Source of the DNA: Aquilonibacter sp963820185 | GTDB taxonomy: Bacteria; Vulcanimicrobiota; Vulcanimicrobiia; Vulcanimicrobiales; Vulcanimicrobiaceae | Direction: 5' to 3' | Assembly: GCA_963820185.1 (NCBI GenBank) | Contig: CAWFYV010000004.1 | Span: 399,224 to 463,223, forward strand | Length of the DNA stretch: 64,000 nucleotides | In this document: piece after piece, positions 15,302 to 24,764 of the stretch | Numbering within the stretch: position 1 is the stretch's first letter | Layout of the letters: each line of letters opens with the position of its first letter | Translations under genes and position numbers: made by a program | The notes under the pieces: generated by a model | What the model saw: the letters and a program-made list of their open reading frames with translations, nothing else | Told to the model about the DNA's origin: nothing | The model's database searches: none

Positions 15302-18300
15302 GGCGCGCCTCCGATCGCCGCTTTAAGTTTCGTCTCCGCGCTTGCGGCATCGGCGCTGAGTTTGTCGAAGACCGCATACTCCGCGGCCGTCGGGCGCACG
15401 TACCCGGTGTCGACCTCGGCATTGAGGTACGCGATGAAGTTGCGCAACCGGGATTCGTACAGGAGGGACCCTTCGTCGGCCTGCGGGTGCACGAGGTCGA
15501 CGACCGCGCCGATTGCGGCGTCGAGCTGCGCTGCAGCCGCGCTGCCTGCTGCAACCTTTGCGCGCGCCGCGACCGCCGCGTTGACCGTGCGATCGAGCTC
15601 GTCTTGCACTGCGTGGATCTTCAACCCGAGATCGCGCCTTGCGATAAGATCGTCTGCCGTTGCGGTACTACGCGGATCGAGCGCCAATACGAGCGGTTGC
15701 GACGTCGTAGCGCCACCGTAATCGAGCGTGACGGTGTAGGTACCTGGGACGATCTGCGGCCCGAGAAGCGAATCCTCGAGGCCGCCGCCCGAACCCGACG
15801 GTTCGAAGCCGGTGATCTCGGTAGCATTGGGGTAGCGCAGATCCCACTGGAAGACGTTCATGCCGGGCGCAATGCCGGTGAGGCGCGCGTAGGCGTGCTC
15901 GCGGTCTTCCGTCGGATGATAGCGCTCGCTCGGCGGTTCCGGCTTTCCACGATGCCGCATCAGATGCAGCGAAAACGAGCGCACGACCTTGCCGGCGCTG
16001 TCTTTGAACGTGAGCGAGACCGGCGTTTTCCCGTCGTACGAGCGCGGCACGTAGAAGATCACGGTCGCACCAAACGGGGGATTCTCGCCGTTACCCGCGA
16101 TGTTCGCCGCGCCGCCGAACGCCGGGGCGCCGTATGCGTGCGTGAGCCACGCGCGCTGCGGTGCATAGACCGCCGCGCCGTTCGCATTGGCCGGCGGCGC
16201 GCTTGTGAGCTGCTCGAGCAGTGCGAGATTGTCGAGTACCCACATCGAGCGTCCGTGCGTCGCGATGACGACTTTGCCTTCGCGCGTGTTGATTGCAACG
16301 TCGCGCACCTGCACGTTGGGCAGATTGAGCGTCAACGGTTGCCAGTGCGCGGCGCCATCGAGGCTGACGTAGACCGTGCTCTTCGTCGTGAGGAAGAAAA
16401 GATTCGGTGCATTGGGATCTTGTCGCACGGTGTAGAGGTACTGGTCGGCGGGAAGACCGCCGCTCAGCGACGTCCACGTTTTGCCGAAATCCGTCGTCTT
16501 ATAGATGTAGGGATGGAAGTCGTCATATTGATAGCGCGAGGCCGTCAAATAGGCGGTGCCTTTGTCGGTGTGCGACGCCTCGATCGAGGTGATCTCCGCC
16601 CACTGCGGCAGTGCCGGCGGCGTAATCGTGCTCCACGTCGCGCCGTGATCCGTCGTGAGATGCACGAGCCCTTCGACCGATCCCGCCCACATTTCGTCGC
16701 CGTCGAGCGGCGAGACTGCGAGCGCCGAGACGTAGGGATAGACCTCGGCACTCGATGCGTCGTTGTCAATCGGGCCGCCGCTCGCCGCTTCGCTCTTCTT
16801 ATCGTTGCGCGTGAGATCGGGGCTGATCGTCTTCCACGTTTGGCCGTAGTCGGTGCTGCTCAGCACAAATTGCGCACCGACCAACAACTCTTTCGGATTG
16901 ACCGGTGAGAAGATAATCGGATGCGTCCAGGCGAGACGGTCCTCCAGCTCGCCGGAGCTCGCGCCTTCCCGATAGAGCGGATAGGGGCTCACGCTGTTGT
17001 ACTCGTCGGTCACGGCATTGTGCCGCATCATGATGCTGAAATAGCCGCTGCCGTAGTCGATGTTCGTATTGCCGGGCTGCGGCGCGATAAACGTGCTCTC
17101 ACCGAGCGCCGTGCGCTTCCAATCGGTCGTGAGAATCACGCCACTCGACGATGCGCTCGGCCCTTCGAACGAGCCTTCGTCCTGCTGCGCACCATAGATG
17201 TTAAACGGAAACGCCTCGTCGAGCGCGACGTGGTAGAACTGCGCGGTCAACTGATTATGCTCGCTGCTCCAGGTTTCTCCACGATCGACCGAAACGGTCG
17301 CGCCGCCATCGTTGCCCTCGAGGATAATCTTCGGATTCTTTGGATCGATCCAGACGATGTGATTGTCCCCGTGTGGCGGGCGTAGCAGGCTGAAGTTCTT
17401 GCCGCCGTCGTGCGAGACGAAGAACCGCGCGTTCGGTACGTAGATCGTGTTCGGGTCGGTCGGGTCGGCGTAGATCGCCATATAATAGAAGGCGCGCTGC
17501 CGCATCTCCATGCTGTCGTTGACGCGCTTCCAGTGGGCGCCGCCGTCGTTTGAGCGGAAGACACCACCCTCTTTTGCCTGCACGATCGCGTAGACGACCT
17601 TCGGGTTGCTCTGCGCAACGCTTACGCCGATGCGCCCGAGCACGCCGGCCGGAAAACCGGGATTGGTGGAGATCTTCGTCCAGTGCGCACCGCCGTCGGT
17701 CGTCTTGTAGAGACCGCTGCCGGGGCCGCCGGAATTGAGGCCGTAGGCCCGGCGGTAGACTTGCCACATCGCCGCGTACAGCGTGTTCGGGTGCGACGCG
17801 TCCATCACCAGGTCGATCGCGCCGGTCGCGTCGTCGACGAAGAGCACTTTGCTCCAACTCGCGCCACCGTCGATCGATTTGAAGATGCCACGGTCCGGGT
17901 TATTTGCATAGACGTGGCCCATCGAGGCTGCGTAGACGACGTTCGCATTGCGCGGATCGACGACGATCTTTCCGATCGTATGCGTGTCTTTCAGCCCGGT
18001 GTAGCGCCACGTTTTGCCCGCATCGGTCGTCTTGTAGACACCGTCGCCGGTAATGAACGTGTTGCGGATGTCGGCCTCGCCCGTGCCGGCATAAATAACG
18101 TTTGGATTCGAGGGCGCGACAGCGAGCGCACCGATGCTGTTGGACGTGTTGAGCTGGCCGTCCGTAATGTTCGTCCAGGTTAGGCCGTAGTTCACCGAGC
18201 GCCATACGCCGCCATCGACGCCGCCGAAATAGAACGTGAACGGATTCCCAGGCACGGCATCGACCGCAACGGAGCGTCCGCCGATTCCCGGACCGACGTT

Positions 18301-18420
18301 GCGCCAGTGCAGCGCACGCATGACGGTTTGCGCGGTAGGCGCAGCAGTTTGCGCGGCGGCCGGAACAGCAACGATCGCCAGCGATGCGGCGATCAGGGCG
18401 AGGCGCTTATATCTCCACAT
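15298..18420 (-). CDS. Secreted Asp-box/BNR beta-propeller protein (sortilin/VPS10-like)
   Basis: A 1040-aa exported protein beginning with a signal peptide (ALIAASLAIVAVPAAAQ). About ten Asp-box repeats of the S-x-D-x-G-x-T-W type are visible, e.g. TDAGKTWRY, IDGGASWSKV, TDGGAHWTKI, VDRGETWSSE, TDYGQTWKTI and TDFGKTWTSL, predicting one or two beta-propellers over residues ~40-740. The C-terminal ~280 residues hold an Ig-like segment (VSLTFKDSAGKVVRSFSL) and a helical end. Proteins of this make-up are common in soil bacteria as 'glycosyl hydrolase' or sortilin-like, but the sialidase catalytic residues are not evident. Role unknown, perhaps glycan or peptide binding in the envelope. Confidence 0.88.
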   Translation of the reverse strand: MWRYKRLALIAASLAIVAVPAAAQTAAPTAQTVMRALHWRNVGPGIGGRSVAVDAVPGNPFTFYFGGVDGGVWRSVNYGLTWTNITDGQLNTSNSIGALAVAPSNPNVIYAGTGEADIRNTFITGDGVYKTTDAGKTWRYTGLKDTHTIGKIVVDPRNANVVYAASMGHVYANNPDRGIFKSIDGGASWSKVLFVDDATGAIDLVMDASHPNTLYAAMWQVYRRAYGLNSGGPGSGLYKTTDGGAHWTKISTNPGFPAGVLGRIGVSVAQSNPKVVYAIVQAKEGGVFRSNDGGAHWKRVNDSMEMRQRAFYYMAIYADPTDPNTIYVPNARFFVSHDGGKNFSLLRPPHGDNHIVWIDPKNPKIILEGNDGGATVSVDRGETWSSEHNQLTAQFYHVALDEAFPFNIYGAQQDEGSFEGPSASSSGVILTTDWKRTALGESTFIAPQPGNTNIDYGSGYFSIMMRHNAVTDEYNSVSPYPLYREGASSGELEDRLAWTHPIIFSPVNPKELLVGAQFVLSSTDYGQTWKTISPDLTRNDKKSEAASGGPIDNDASSAEVYPYVSALAVSPLDGDEMWAGSVEGLVHLTTDHGATWSTITPPALPQWAEITSIEASHTDKGTAYLTASRYQYDDFHPYIYKTTDFGKTWTSLSGGLPADQYLYTVRQDPNAPNLFFLTTKSTVYVSLDGAAHWQPLTLNLPNVQVRDVAINTREGKVVIATHGRSMWVLDNLALLEQLTSAPPANANGAAVYAPQRAWLTHAYGAPAFGGAANIAGNGENPPFGATVIFYVPRSYDGKTPVSLTFKDSAGKVVRSFSLHLMRHRGKPEPPSERYHPTEDREHAYARLTGIAPGMNVFQWDLRYPNATEITGFEPSGSGGGLEDSLLGPQIVPGTYTVTLDYGGATTSQPLVLALDPRSTATADDLIARRDLGLKIHAVQDELDRTVNAAVAARAKVAAGSAAAAQLDAAIGAVVDLVHPQADEGSLLYESRLRNFIAYLNAEVDTGYVRPTAAEYAVFDKLSADAASAETKLKAAIGGAP

Positions 18421-18457
18421 GCAGCGCAGTTTTGACGTGCGCGTGGTAGCGCCTCTA

Positions 18458-19261
18458 CTACATAATTAGGTCGAGAAATGGACTGATGTCATCGCGTTCG
18501 ACCTCAATGCCGACACCGCGCGTGTGGTAGCGGATGTCGTGAAAATCCATGCCTGCGGTCATCACCAAGCCGTAGCGCTTCGCGAGGTCGCGAAAGATCC
18601 GCACGTCTTCTGCATCGTGGAGCGGATAAAAAACTTCGAGCCCGCGCAGGCCTTTTGACGCGAGTTCGTCAATCAGCGCGCGATCCTTCAGGCGCCCCGG
18701 GTGCGCTAACACTGGCACACCGCCCGCCGCGGTAATGCGCTCGATCGCTTCCTGCGGCGTGATGTGAAGCGATGGGACGTAGCCCGGCATTCCCGTGCGC
18801 AACAGATTGCGAAACGCCGAATCGATATCCGGGACGAGGCCCTTGGCTATTAGCGCTTTGGCGACGTGCGGGCGCCCAATCGCCTTTGCGTCGGGTGCTT
18901 GTTTGAGCACCTCCTCGTAGGTGATGCCATAGCCGGCGCGCTGTAATTGATCGACCATTCGTTGTGCGCGTACGCGGCGCGCGTCGCGGTTGCGCTCGAT
19001 CGTCGCGAGCAGCTCGGGCGCATCCGCCGGCATGCCGTAACCCAAAAGGTGGACTTCGTTCCCGCGATAGGTCGTGTTGATCTCGACCCCGGTAACCACG
19101 CGCGCGTTGGAGGGCGGCGTGAACTTGCCGTATGCGCTCATCGTGTCGTGGTCGCTGATCGAGAAGATTTCGACGCCGCGCTCGCCCATGACGTCCGCCA
19201 GCGCCTGCGGCGTCAGCGTACCGTCACTCTCACGGGTATGGCTGTGGAAATCGACGATCAC
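18458..19261 (-). CDS. PHP-domain phosphoesterase (TrpH/RNase AM-like)
   Basis: A 267-aa protein of the polymerase-and-histidinol-phosphatase fold. Metal ligands are visible: DFHSHTRESDG at the N-terminus, SISDHDT near residue 37, a central PVLAHPGR, and GMDFHD near residue 240. Length and motif layout match the YciV/TrpH group, which dephosphorylates 3',5'-nucleoside bisphosphates or trims RNA 5' ends. Its ATG overlaps the stop of the YmdB-type gene (ATGA). Together they could form a small nucleotide/RNA-processing unit. Confidence 0.9.
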   Translation of the reverse strand: MIVDFHSHTRESDGTLTPQALADVMGERGVEIFSISDHDTMSAYGKFTPPSNARVVTGVEINTTYRGNEVHLLGYGMPADAPELLATIERNRDARRVRAQRMVDQLQRAGYGITYEEVLKQAPDAKAIGRPHVAKALIAKGLVPDIDSAFRNLLRTGMPGYVPSLHITPQEAIERITAAGGVPVLAHPGRLKDRALIDELASKGLRGLEVFYPLHDAEDVRIFRDLAKRYGLVMTAGMDFHDIRYHTRGVGIEVERDDISPFLDLIM

Positions 19262-20031
19262 GCGATTCCTCGCAAGAAGACACGTTTGATCTCGGTCGCT
19301 CGTCCGGTCGATCGGTCGATGCGCACGACAGCCGCACAGAACTGCTTCATTCCTGTCTTCTGCACGTTAAAGCGTTCGGAAATGCCGGTGAGGAAGCGAT
19401 CGAGCACGGCTTCTTGCTCCATCCCGATCACGCCATCGGTCGGCCCGGTCATGCCGACGTCGGTAATGTATGCAGTCCCACCGGGAAGGATCTGTTCGTC
19501 GGCGGTTTGGACGTGCGTGTGCGTGCCGTAGATCGCCGACGCGCGCCCATCCAGATAGCGCGCGAGCGCGACCTTTTCCGAGGTCGCCTCGGCGTGCACG
19601 TCGACGATCACGATCGGTGTCTGTGCGAGCAACGCCTCGACGAGCGCATCGGCGCACCGGAACGGATCGTCGACCGTCGGCATGAAGGTGCGGCCCATCA
19701 CGTTGAGCACACCCACAGTCGTGCCGTCGGCAACGAACGTGCCGTGACCGCGGCCCGGCGTCCCCGGCGGATAATTCGCCGGACGCAACACGCGATCGGT
19801 CGATTCTAAATATGTCTTGAAGTCGCGCTTGTCAAAAATGTGGTTACCGCTCGTGATGAAATCGACGCCGGTTTCGAACAACTCTTCGGCCGTCTGCGCG
19901 GTCAGGCCAAAGCCACCAGCAACATTCTCACCGTTGACGATGCAGGCGTGGATTTGATGCTGCTCGCGCACCCCCGCAAGACAGCGCTTGAGCGTGTCGC
20001 GGCCGGGCGAGCCGACCACGTCGCCGATCAA
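19258..20031 (-). CDS. ymdB: YmdB-type metallophosphoesterase (TIGR00282 family)
   Basis: A 257-aa calcineurin-like phosphoesterase. Recognisable blocks are IGDVVGSPGRDTL, VNGENVAGGFGL, DFITSGNHIFDKR and YGTHTHVQTADEQILPGGTAYITDVGMTGP. Bacillus YmdB is a 2',3'-cyclic nucleotide phosphodiesterase affecting development and motility. The start is TTG at 20031 with no good ribosome-binding site on this strand. Family members normally begin MxxLFIGD, so the true N-terminus may lie a few codons upstream (NLL-LIGD) at an unconventional codon. It follows the 20049-20600 gene closely. Confidence 0.92.
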   Translation of the reverse strand: MIGDVVGSPGRDTLKRCLAGVREQHQIHACIVNGENVAGGFGLTAQTAEELFETGVDFITSGNHIFDKRDFKTYLESTDRVLRPANYPPGTPGRGHGTFVADGTTVGVLNVMGRTFMPTVDDPFRCADALVEALLAQTPIVIVDVHAEATSEKVALARYLDGRASAIYGTHTHVQTADEQILPGGTAYITDVGMTGPTDGVIGMEQEAVLDRFLTGISERFNVQKTGMKQFCAAVVRIDRSTGRATEIKRVFLRGIA

Positions 20032-20048
20032 TAGTAAGTTAAGAGGAG

Positions 20049-20600
20049 TTAGCGGCGAGACGACGCCTTCGCTTTCCGTTGCGATTTTAAGAAGTAGACC
20101 AATACGCGTGCTTCTTCTCGAAAGCCGACCAGACTCTTGGACTGCGCGGGATCGCGTAGCGTCTCGATCGCATAGACCGCGGCTTCGTCCTGTGCAGCCG
20201 GATCGGCGTCGAGGTGGTCCTCAGGCTGCGGATTGTGGACGAGCGCATCGGCGTAACGATCGCGCAAAACCGCAACCAGCAGCTCAAGCTCTTCCTTAGA
20301 GAAGCTGTCGCTGTCGCGCGTGACGTGCACGAACGTGGTGGCACGATCGCCGTCGAACTCGATCCGCAGGACGTGAGCTTCATCCTTGGCTAATGCGAGA
20401 AACCCGTTGACGTGGTCATCGATCGTCTCGGCGATCGCCGCTTGCTCGCGCTTGTTCAGCCGCGTGCGCAGCGCGAACGTCAACCGTACGCTGCCCTCGG
20501 CCGGCATCGAGCGAATCGATGCCAGTTCGGGGAAGCGCACGAGGAGCGCGCACACCAGGCTGACGGTGTCAGCGTTTTCCAAGGGTTGACGGTTAATCAT
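20049..20600 (-). CDS. Hypothetical cytoplasmic protein
   Basis: A 183-aa protein starting MINRQPLENADTVSLVCALLVRFPELASI. ATG 20600 is preferred because AGGTGG lies 8 nt before it and longer readings run into the divergent promoter region. The sequence is mixed alpha/beta and acidic, with EFDGDRATTFVHVTRDSDSFSKEELELLV and a basic tail (KSQRKAKASSRR). There is no signal or membrane segment. The small-domain plus basic-tail layout could suit an RNA-associated protein, given the neighbouring YmdB and PHP enzymes, but I do not recognise a family. Confidence 0.7.
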   Translation of the reverse strand: MINRQPLENADTVSLVCALLVRFPELASIRSMPAEGSVRLTFALRTRLNKREQAAIAETIDDHVNGFLALAKDEAHVLRIEFDGDRATTFVHVTRDSDSFSKEELELLVAVLRDRYADALVHNPQPEDHLDADPAAQDEAAVYAIETLRDPAQSKSLVGFREEARVLVYFLKSQRKAKASSRR

Positions 20601-20656
20601 GATCGGGCCCACCTGATACGACGCGGCCTCCAGGCACACCCTGCGGCCCGCGTAGA

Positions 20657-21223
20657 ATGGTAACCAACGTGAGACTCCGGCAGTTGCTGCCAGCTGCCTC
20701 GCTTGGATTGCTTGCCGCACTCCTGGCCCACACGGCCAGCTACGGCAACACCCACGTCGCCGGCGGCGCGCACCACGTGGCGCTCGAACTCCTCGCCCTC
20801 GCGGGCGGCGGAGGCTTTGTCGCGGTCATCACGGTCCTCGCTTGGCTCGGTGCCGGCCGCCAGGCCAATGGATCGGTCCTGGCAGCCGCCCTACGCCCTC
20901 TTATACCCGGGCTCGGCAGCCTACTCGTCAGCGCGACCCTCTGGTTCGCGGCCATCGAAAGCATCGAACCGGAGCACGCGACGCGCGCCCCCCTCCTTGT
21001 GATCGCACTCTGCCTCGGACTCGCGGCCGCGGTCATCGCACTTGCCGCGAAATGGTTCGTGCACGCGATCGCAACGATCGCGATCGCGATTGCAACCCTC
21101 ACCTTTGCGCGACGGCCGGTTACCTTCCGCCGCCGCTTCGAACACGTCTCTTCTGCGCGCCGGGCCGCTTTTGTCTACCGGCGCTTCGCCCGTCCTCCTC
21201 CGGGCGTGATGCTCTCCGTCTAG
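20657..21223 (+). CDS. Hypothetical multi-pass membrane protein
   Basis: A 188-aa protein with about four hydrophobic helices (LPAASLGLLAALLAHTASYG, VALELLALAGGGGFVAVITVLAWL, LIPGLGSLLVSATLWFAAI, LVIALCLGLAAAVIALAAKWFVHAIATIAIAIATL) and a basic cytoplasmic tail. His residues (HTASYGNTHVAGGAHH) cluster in the first loop. It lies 33 nt before a TonB-dependent receptor, and similar small membrane proteins accompany metal-transport receptors; that link is inference. The start could also be the GTG a few codons in. Confidence 0.65.
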   Translation: MVTNVRLRQLLPAASLGLLAALLAHTASYGNTHVAGGAHHVALELLALAGGGGFVAVITVLAWLGAGRQANGSVLAAALRPLIPGLGSLLVSATLWFAAIESIEPEHATRAPLLVIALCLGLAAAVIALAAKWFVHAIATIAIAIATLTFARRPVTFRRRFEHVSSARRAAFVYRRFARPPPGVMLSV

Positions 21224-21256
21224 CATCACTACACATCTCACTTCAGAGGAGTCCCC

Positions 21257-23725
21257 ATGTTCCGATGGATCGCGGCTGCGATTGCCGCGTGTATGCTTCT
21301 TTCCACTGCACCTGCGCTCGCTGCCGAAGCCGGTATCGTGCGCGGCGTCATCACCCGGTCGGGTACGCCGGCCGCCGGCGCGTCGCTTACCCTTACCCTG
21401 AGCGGCGGACGCACGAGCTTCACCGCCACAACGAACGCACGCGGCGAGTATTCGTTCCCGGTCGTGCCGTTCGGCCATTATCGCTTGACCGTTCACGTGA
21501 ACGGCGCGACGGATCGTACGGTCGACGTCGACGTCCACACCGACACGGTCGCGACCGTCAATCTGGACGTGCTCAAGACCATCGTCGTCACTGCGACCAC
21601 GGCAAACGGGGGCGTGGGTGGAACGCCGGTCGCGGCGACGACCATCGACAACGCGCAGATTCAGAACTCACCGAATCGCGACAGTCTCAACCGCTTGATC
21701 GAGACGGTGCCCGGCATCGTGCAGTTCTCCTACAACGAACCCGTAGCCAACGGGTTCCACGGCATCACCTACCAGATCGACGGCGCACCGCTGCCGCTGG
21801 CGACCACGTCGAACTTCGCCGAGATCGTCGACCCGAGGTACGTGAACTCGCTCGAGGTCTTGACCGGGGCGATCCCGGCCGAATATGGCGGCGATCGTAT
21901 GGGCGCGGTCGTCAACATCGTCACCGACCGGTTCGAGAATCTCCCCGAGGGCACGTACGGAACGATCACCGGCGGTGCGGGCAATCAGGCGCAGGCGCTC
22001 GGTGAGTTCGACACCGTCTCGCGCTTCGGCAACAACGAGTTCTTCGTGAGCGTCAACAATTCCAGCACCGCCCGCGGGCTGGACGCCCCGACGAACGTGC
22101 CGATCCACGATGAAAGCTCGTCCAGCGACCAGTTCCTGCGCTGGATCTCAAAACTGAGCGACCGCACGATTCTGGCGGCAGACTTCTCTAACCAATTCGC
22201 GCAGTTCCAAATTCCGATAAACACCGATCCCAACAACCCCAATGATCCGATCTACGCCATCCCCAGCACCGACGATACGCAGCTCGAATACAACCGCTTC
22301 GCCAACCTCAACTTCACACAGATCTCCCGGGACGGCAACAGCATCTTCCAGGTGATTCCGTGGTACCGTTCGACGCGGGTGGATTATAACGGCGATCTTG
22401 GGGCCGACGTCCAGGGCATGGGCCCGAATTTCGGCTGTTCGCCCCAAGGCGATCCCGACAATTATCCCGACTGCAATGCCGACGGCATCACGCCGAACTT
22501 CATTAACAACGTCGGCTTGCAGTCGTCAACCTATGCGAACTACCTGGGCCTGCGCGTCTCGGAGCTGCATTCGAGCAACCGGCACACCTGGAAGATCGGC
22601 ATGGATGTCAATCGCGAGAACGTGACCGGTTCGCAAACCTACGCGTGCGCCTATGTGGACTGCAACCTGCCGGGCAACACGACGCCGGCCATTCCCGCAA
22701 CCCCGGCGAACGGCTACCCGCTGGGCTATTATGCGGCCTCGTCGGCGCAGGCGCAGGCGGGATCGCAAGTCGGACTCTACGCCCAAGACAAGTGGCAGGC
22801 CGCGCAAAACGTCGTCTTCAACCTCGGCATGCGCTACGATCATTCGACCGGCTACACCAGCGGGTACATGATCGAGCCGCGCCTCGGCGTCAACGTCTCC
22901 GATGGCGGCAAGAACATCTTCACGATGTTCTACGGCCGCTATTACGCCGCGCCGCTATTGGAGGACGTGCGCCAGGCATGCGTGATCTTCGCGGCGCAAG
23001 GCGGATGCGCTACAACCACACCTCCGTACGATCTGCAACCCGAGATGGACAGCTACTACGAGACCGGGCTGCAGCACACGTTCAACGGCAATCTCGTCGG
23101 TTGGGTCAATATCTTCGAGAAGAACGTCGTGAACATTCTCGACACGACGCAGCTCCTAAACACGCCGATCTTCGCCGTCTACAATAACGCGATCGGACAT
23201 AACCAGGGCGTGGAGATCCGGCTGCAAGACCGTTCGAGCGCCGGCAGCGATTGGTTCTTCAGCGCGACGATCTCCGGCTCATACGCCGGCGGCATCTCCG
23301 GATCGACGTTCTTGTTCCCGCCGGATATCAACCAAGGCTTGCCGCTGACGTCACCGGCACAACTCAGTCTCGAAGACCACTCGCAAACCGTCGACTCCAC
23401 CGCCGGCTACACCGCGCATTTCGGCCCGGGGCGCGCGTGGTATGCGACGTTGCAGGCCAACTACGGGAGCGGATTTCCGGTGCAATTCCAAAACGCCAAC
23501 GGCGCAAGCCTCAGCGGAACGCTTCCGGCGCACACTACGTTCGACCTCAGCGGAGGCCGCATCGTATTACCGGGCAAGGGCCCGGGCTCACAGGGGCTGG
23601 GCGTCACGCTCGACGTGCTGAATATATTTAACGACCAGTACGTGATCAAGATTGCGAACGGGTTCAACACGACACAAATCGCCAACGAGCGCTCGTTCCT
23701 ACTCCGCTTGACGGCACCGTTTTAG
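21257..23725 (+). CDS. TonB-dependent receptor with CarboxypepD_reg-like N-terminal domain
   Basis: An 822-aa outer-membrane gated channel. Order: signal peptide MFRWIAAAIAACMLLSTAPALA; a carboxypeptidase-regulatory-like beta-sandwich (VRGVITRSGTPAAGASLTLTLSGGRTSF, residues ~27-110); a plug domain (RDSLNRLIETVPGIVQF ... DGAPLPLATTSNF ... EVLTGAIPAEYGG ... GAVVNIVT, ~115-230); then a large barrel ending in Phe (SFLLRLTAPF), as needed for Bam recognition. Four cysteines sit in loop segments (FGCSPQGD, YPDCNAD, YACAYVDC). AGAGGAG precedes the ATG. Substrate unknown; the following metal-type periplasmic protein and His-rich protein suggest a metal or metal chelate. Confidence 0.93.
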   Translation: MFRWIAAAIAACMLLSTAPALAAEAGIVRGVITRSGTPAAGASLTLTLSGGRTSFTATTNARGEYSFPVVPFGHYRLTVHVNGATDRTVDVDVHTDTVATVNLDVLKTIVVTATTANGGVGGTPVAATTIDNAQIQNSPNRDSLNRLIETVPGIVQFSYNEPVANGFHGITYQIDGAPLPLATTSNFAEIVDPRYVNSLEVLTGAIPAEYGGDRMGAVVNIVTDRFENLPEGTYGTITGGAGNQAQALGEFDTVSRFGNNEFFVSVNNSSTARGLDAPTNVPIHDESSSSDQFLRWISKLSDRTILAADFSNQFAQFQIPINTDPNNPNDPIYAIPSTDDTQLEYNRFANLNFTQISRDGNSIFQVIPWYRSTRVDYNGDLGADVQGMGPNFGCSPQGDPDNYPDCNADGITPNFINNVGLQSSTYANYLGLRVSELHSSNRHTWKIGMDVNRENVTGSQTYACAYVDCNLPGNTTPAIPATPANGYPLGYYAASSAQAQAGSQVGLYAQDKWQAAQNVVFNLGMRYDHSTGYTSGYMIEPRLGVNVSDGGKNIFTMFYGRYYAAPLLEDVRQACVIFAAQGGCATTTPPYDLQPEMDSYYETGLQHTFNGNLVGWVNIFEKNVVNILDTTQLLNTPIFAVYNNAIGHNQGVEIRLQDRSSAGSDWFFSATISGSYAGGISGSTFLFPPDINQGLPLTSPAQLSLEDHSQTVDSTAGYTAHFGPGRAWYATLQANYGSGFPVQFQNANGASLSGTLPAHTTFDLSGGRIVLPGKGPGSQGLGVTLDVLNIFNDQYVIKIANGFNTTQIANERSFLLRLTAPF

Positions 23726-23740
23726 CAGGAGGATTTGCAC

Positions 23741-24265
23741 ATGATTCAACGACTCACACGTCTTGCATCGGTACTTGCGCTTGCGGCAATCGCCGCGAGC
23801 GCCGTCCCGGCAGGTGCAATGAATATGGGCTCAGGCGTGACGATGACCAAGGTCACCGGACCGTATCGTATCGAGTTGCAACTGTTACCGGCGGAGCCGT
23901 TCTATACGCAAGCACAATACGAAAAGGAGCATCCCAAGGATGGGATGCTCGTCGTCGGCGGCGCGACGCCTCTTGCGCCGAACGCCTCTTCACATCCCAA
24001 TCACCACTTGATCGTGCACGTCTACGACAAGGCGAGCGACAAAGCGATCACGGGTGCGACCGTTACCATCAGCTATGCGCAGGGCTCCGGCCCCGCGCAC
24101 AGCCTCCCGATCGTCGAGATGCAAGCTATCGGAAAAGGGCCGCAGTCAACGCACTACGGCAACAACCTCACTCTTCCCGATGGAACCTACACGATTACCG
24201 TCACCGCAAACGGCAACACCGCTACGTTCAATGTCATGGCGATGTCGGGCTCGATGAAGATGTAG
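23741..24265 (+). CDS. Periplasmic Met/His-containing protein, possible metal-handling
   Basis: A 174-aa exported protein (signal MIQRLTRLASVLALAAIAASAVPAGA) starting at ATG 23741, with AGGAGGA 8 nt upstream. The mature part opens with MNMGSGVTMTK and contains HPNHHLIVHVYD, an Ig-like strand set (ITGATVTISYAQG) and DGTYTITVTANG, then ends MAMSGSMKM. The pattern recalls YtkA-like or P19/Tpd-type periplasmic iron-copper domains, but no exact family match can be claimed. Clustered Met and His residues at both ends could bind copper or iron. It lies 15 nt after the receptor, so it is probably co-transcribed as a periplasmic partner. Confidence 0.75.
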   Translation: MIQRLTRLASVLALAAIAASAVPAGAMNMGSGVTMTKVTGPYRIELQLLPAEPFYTQAQYEKEHPKDGMLVVGGATPLAPNASSHPNHHLIVHVYDKASDKAITGATVTISYAQGSGPAHSLPIVEMQAIGKGPQSTHYGNNLTLPDGTYTITVTANGNTATFNVMAMSGSMKM

Positions 24266-24291
24266 GTTAGCGGCCGCAAACGTCAATCCGG

Positions 24292-24332
24292 ACAAAGCGA
24301 CCAGACCGAGTCCAGAGGTCAGGTCGCTTTGT
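24292..24332. terminator. Bidirectional-looking stem-loop terminator
   Basis: ACAAAGCGACC (24292-24302) pairs perfectly with GGTCGCTTTGT (24322-24332), with a further GACC/GGTC pairing possible in the loop. It lies 27 nt after the stop of the receptor operon. The following TTGTTCAT is a modest T-rich tail. Confidence 0.7.
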
Positions 24333-24414
24333 TCATCTACGTGAACGTCACGGCGAATTTGACAGCAGCTGGCGAATTTTTGCAGCGCCTCCGCGATAAC
24401 GCTAGACTGACCTC

Positions 24415-24759
24415 ATGGCGCATACCTTACATGAAAAGCACGCACACGATCACAGCGCGAGCTGCGAGCACCCGAAGGTGCAACACGCGGGGCACGTAGA
24501 CTACCTGCACGATGGACATCTGCACCACGTCCACGACGACCACATCGACGAGCACGCTGTGGAAGTTTCGGGGGCGAATCCGGCTGCCTGCACCAAGACG
24601 CATGCCTGCGGCGGACACGATGCGGGGCATAAACACGGGGCTGGCTGCGGGCATGACGCGGTCCCACACGGCGACCATACCGATCACCTCGTTAAGGGTC
24701 ATCTCCATCATAGCCATGATGCGCACTGCGACCACCATGGTGACCTGAAGCACGCGTAA
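24415..24759 (+). CDS. His-rich metal-binding protein
   Basis: A 114-aa soluble protein with roughly a quarter histidine, e.g. HTLHEKHAHDHSASCEH, DYLHDGHLHHVHDDHIDEH, HACGGHDAGHKHGAGCGH and HLHHSHDAHCDHHGD. The repeated module H-x-D-x-L/V-H-D/K-G-H-L-H-H-x-H appears twice, pointing to an internal duplication. Five cysteines add soft ligands. There is no signal peptide. Such proteins buffer or chaperone zinc, nickel or copper in the cytoplasm. A 9-bp direct repeat GGCGAATTT (24352-24360 and 24371-24379) upstream might be a regulator site. Confidence 0.8.
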   Translation: MAHTLHEKHAHDHSASCEHPKVQHAGHVDYLHDGHLHHVHDDHIDEHAVEVSGANPAACTKTHACGGHDAGHKHGAGCGHDAVPHGDHTDHLVKGHLHHSHDAHCDHHGDLKHA

Positions 24760-24764
24760 GCAGC

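Noticed and set aside
15487..16908. 473-codon plus-strand frame inside the Asp-box protein gene
   Set aside because: Antisense shadow of a repeat protein; the Asp-box repeats on the minus strand are convincing.
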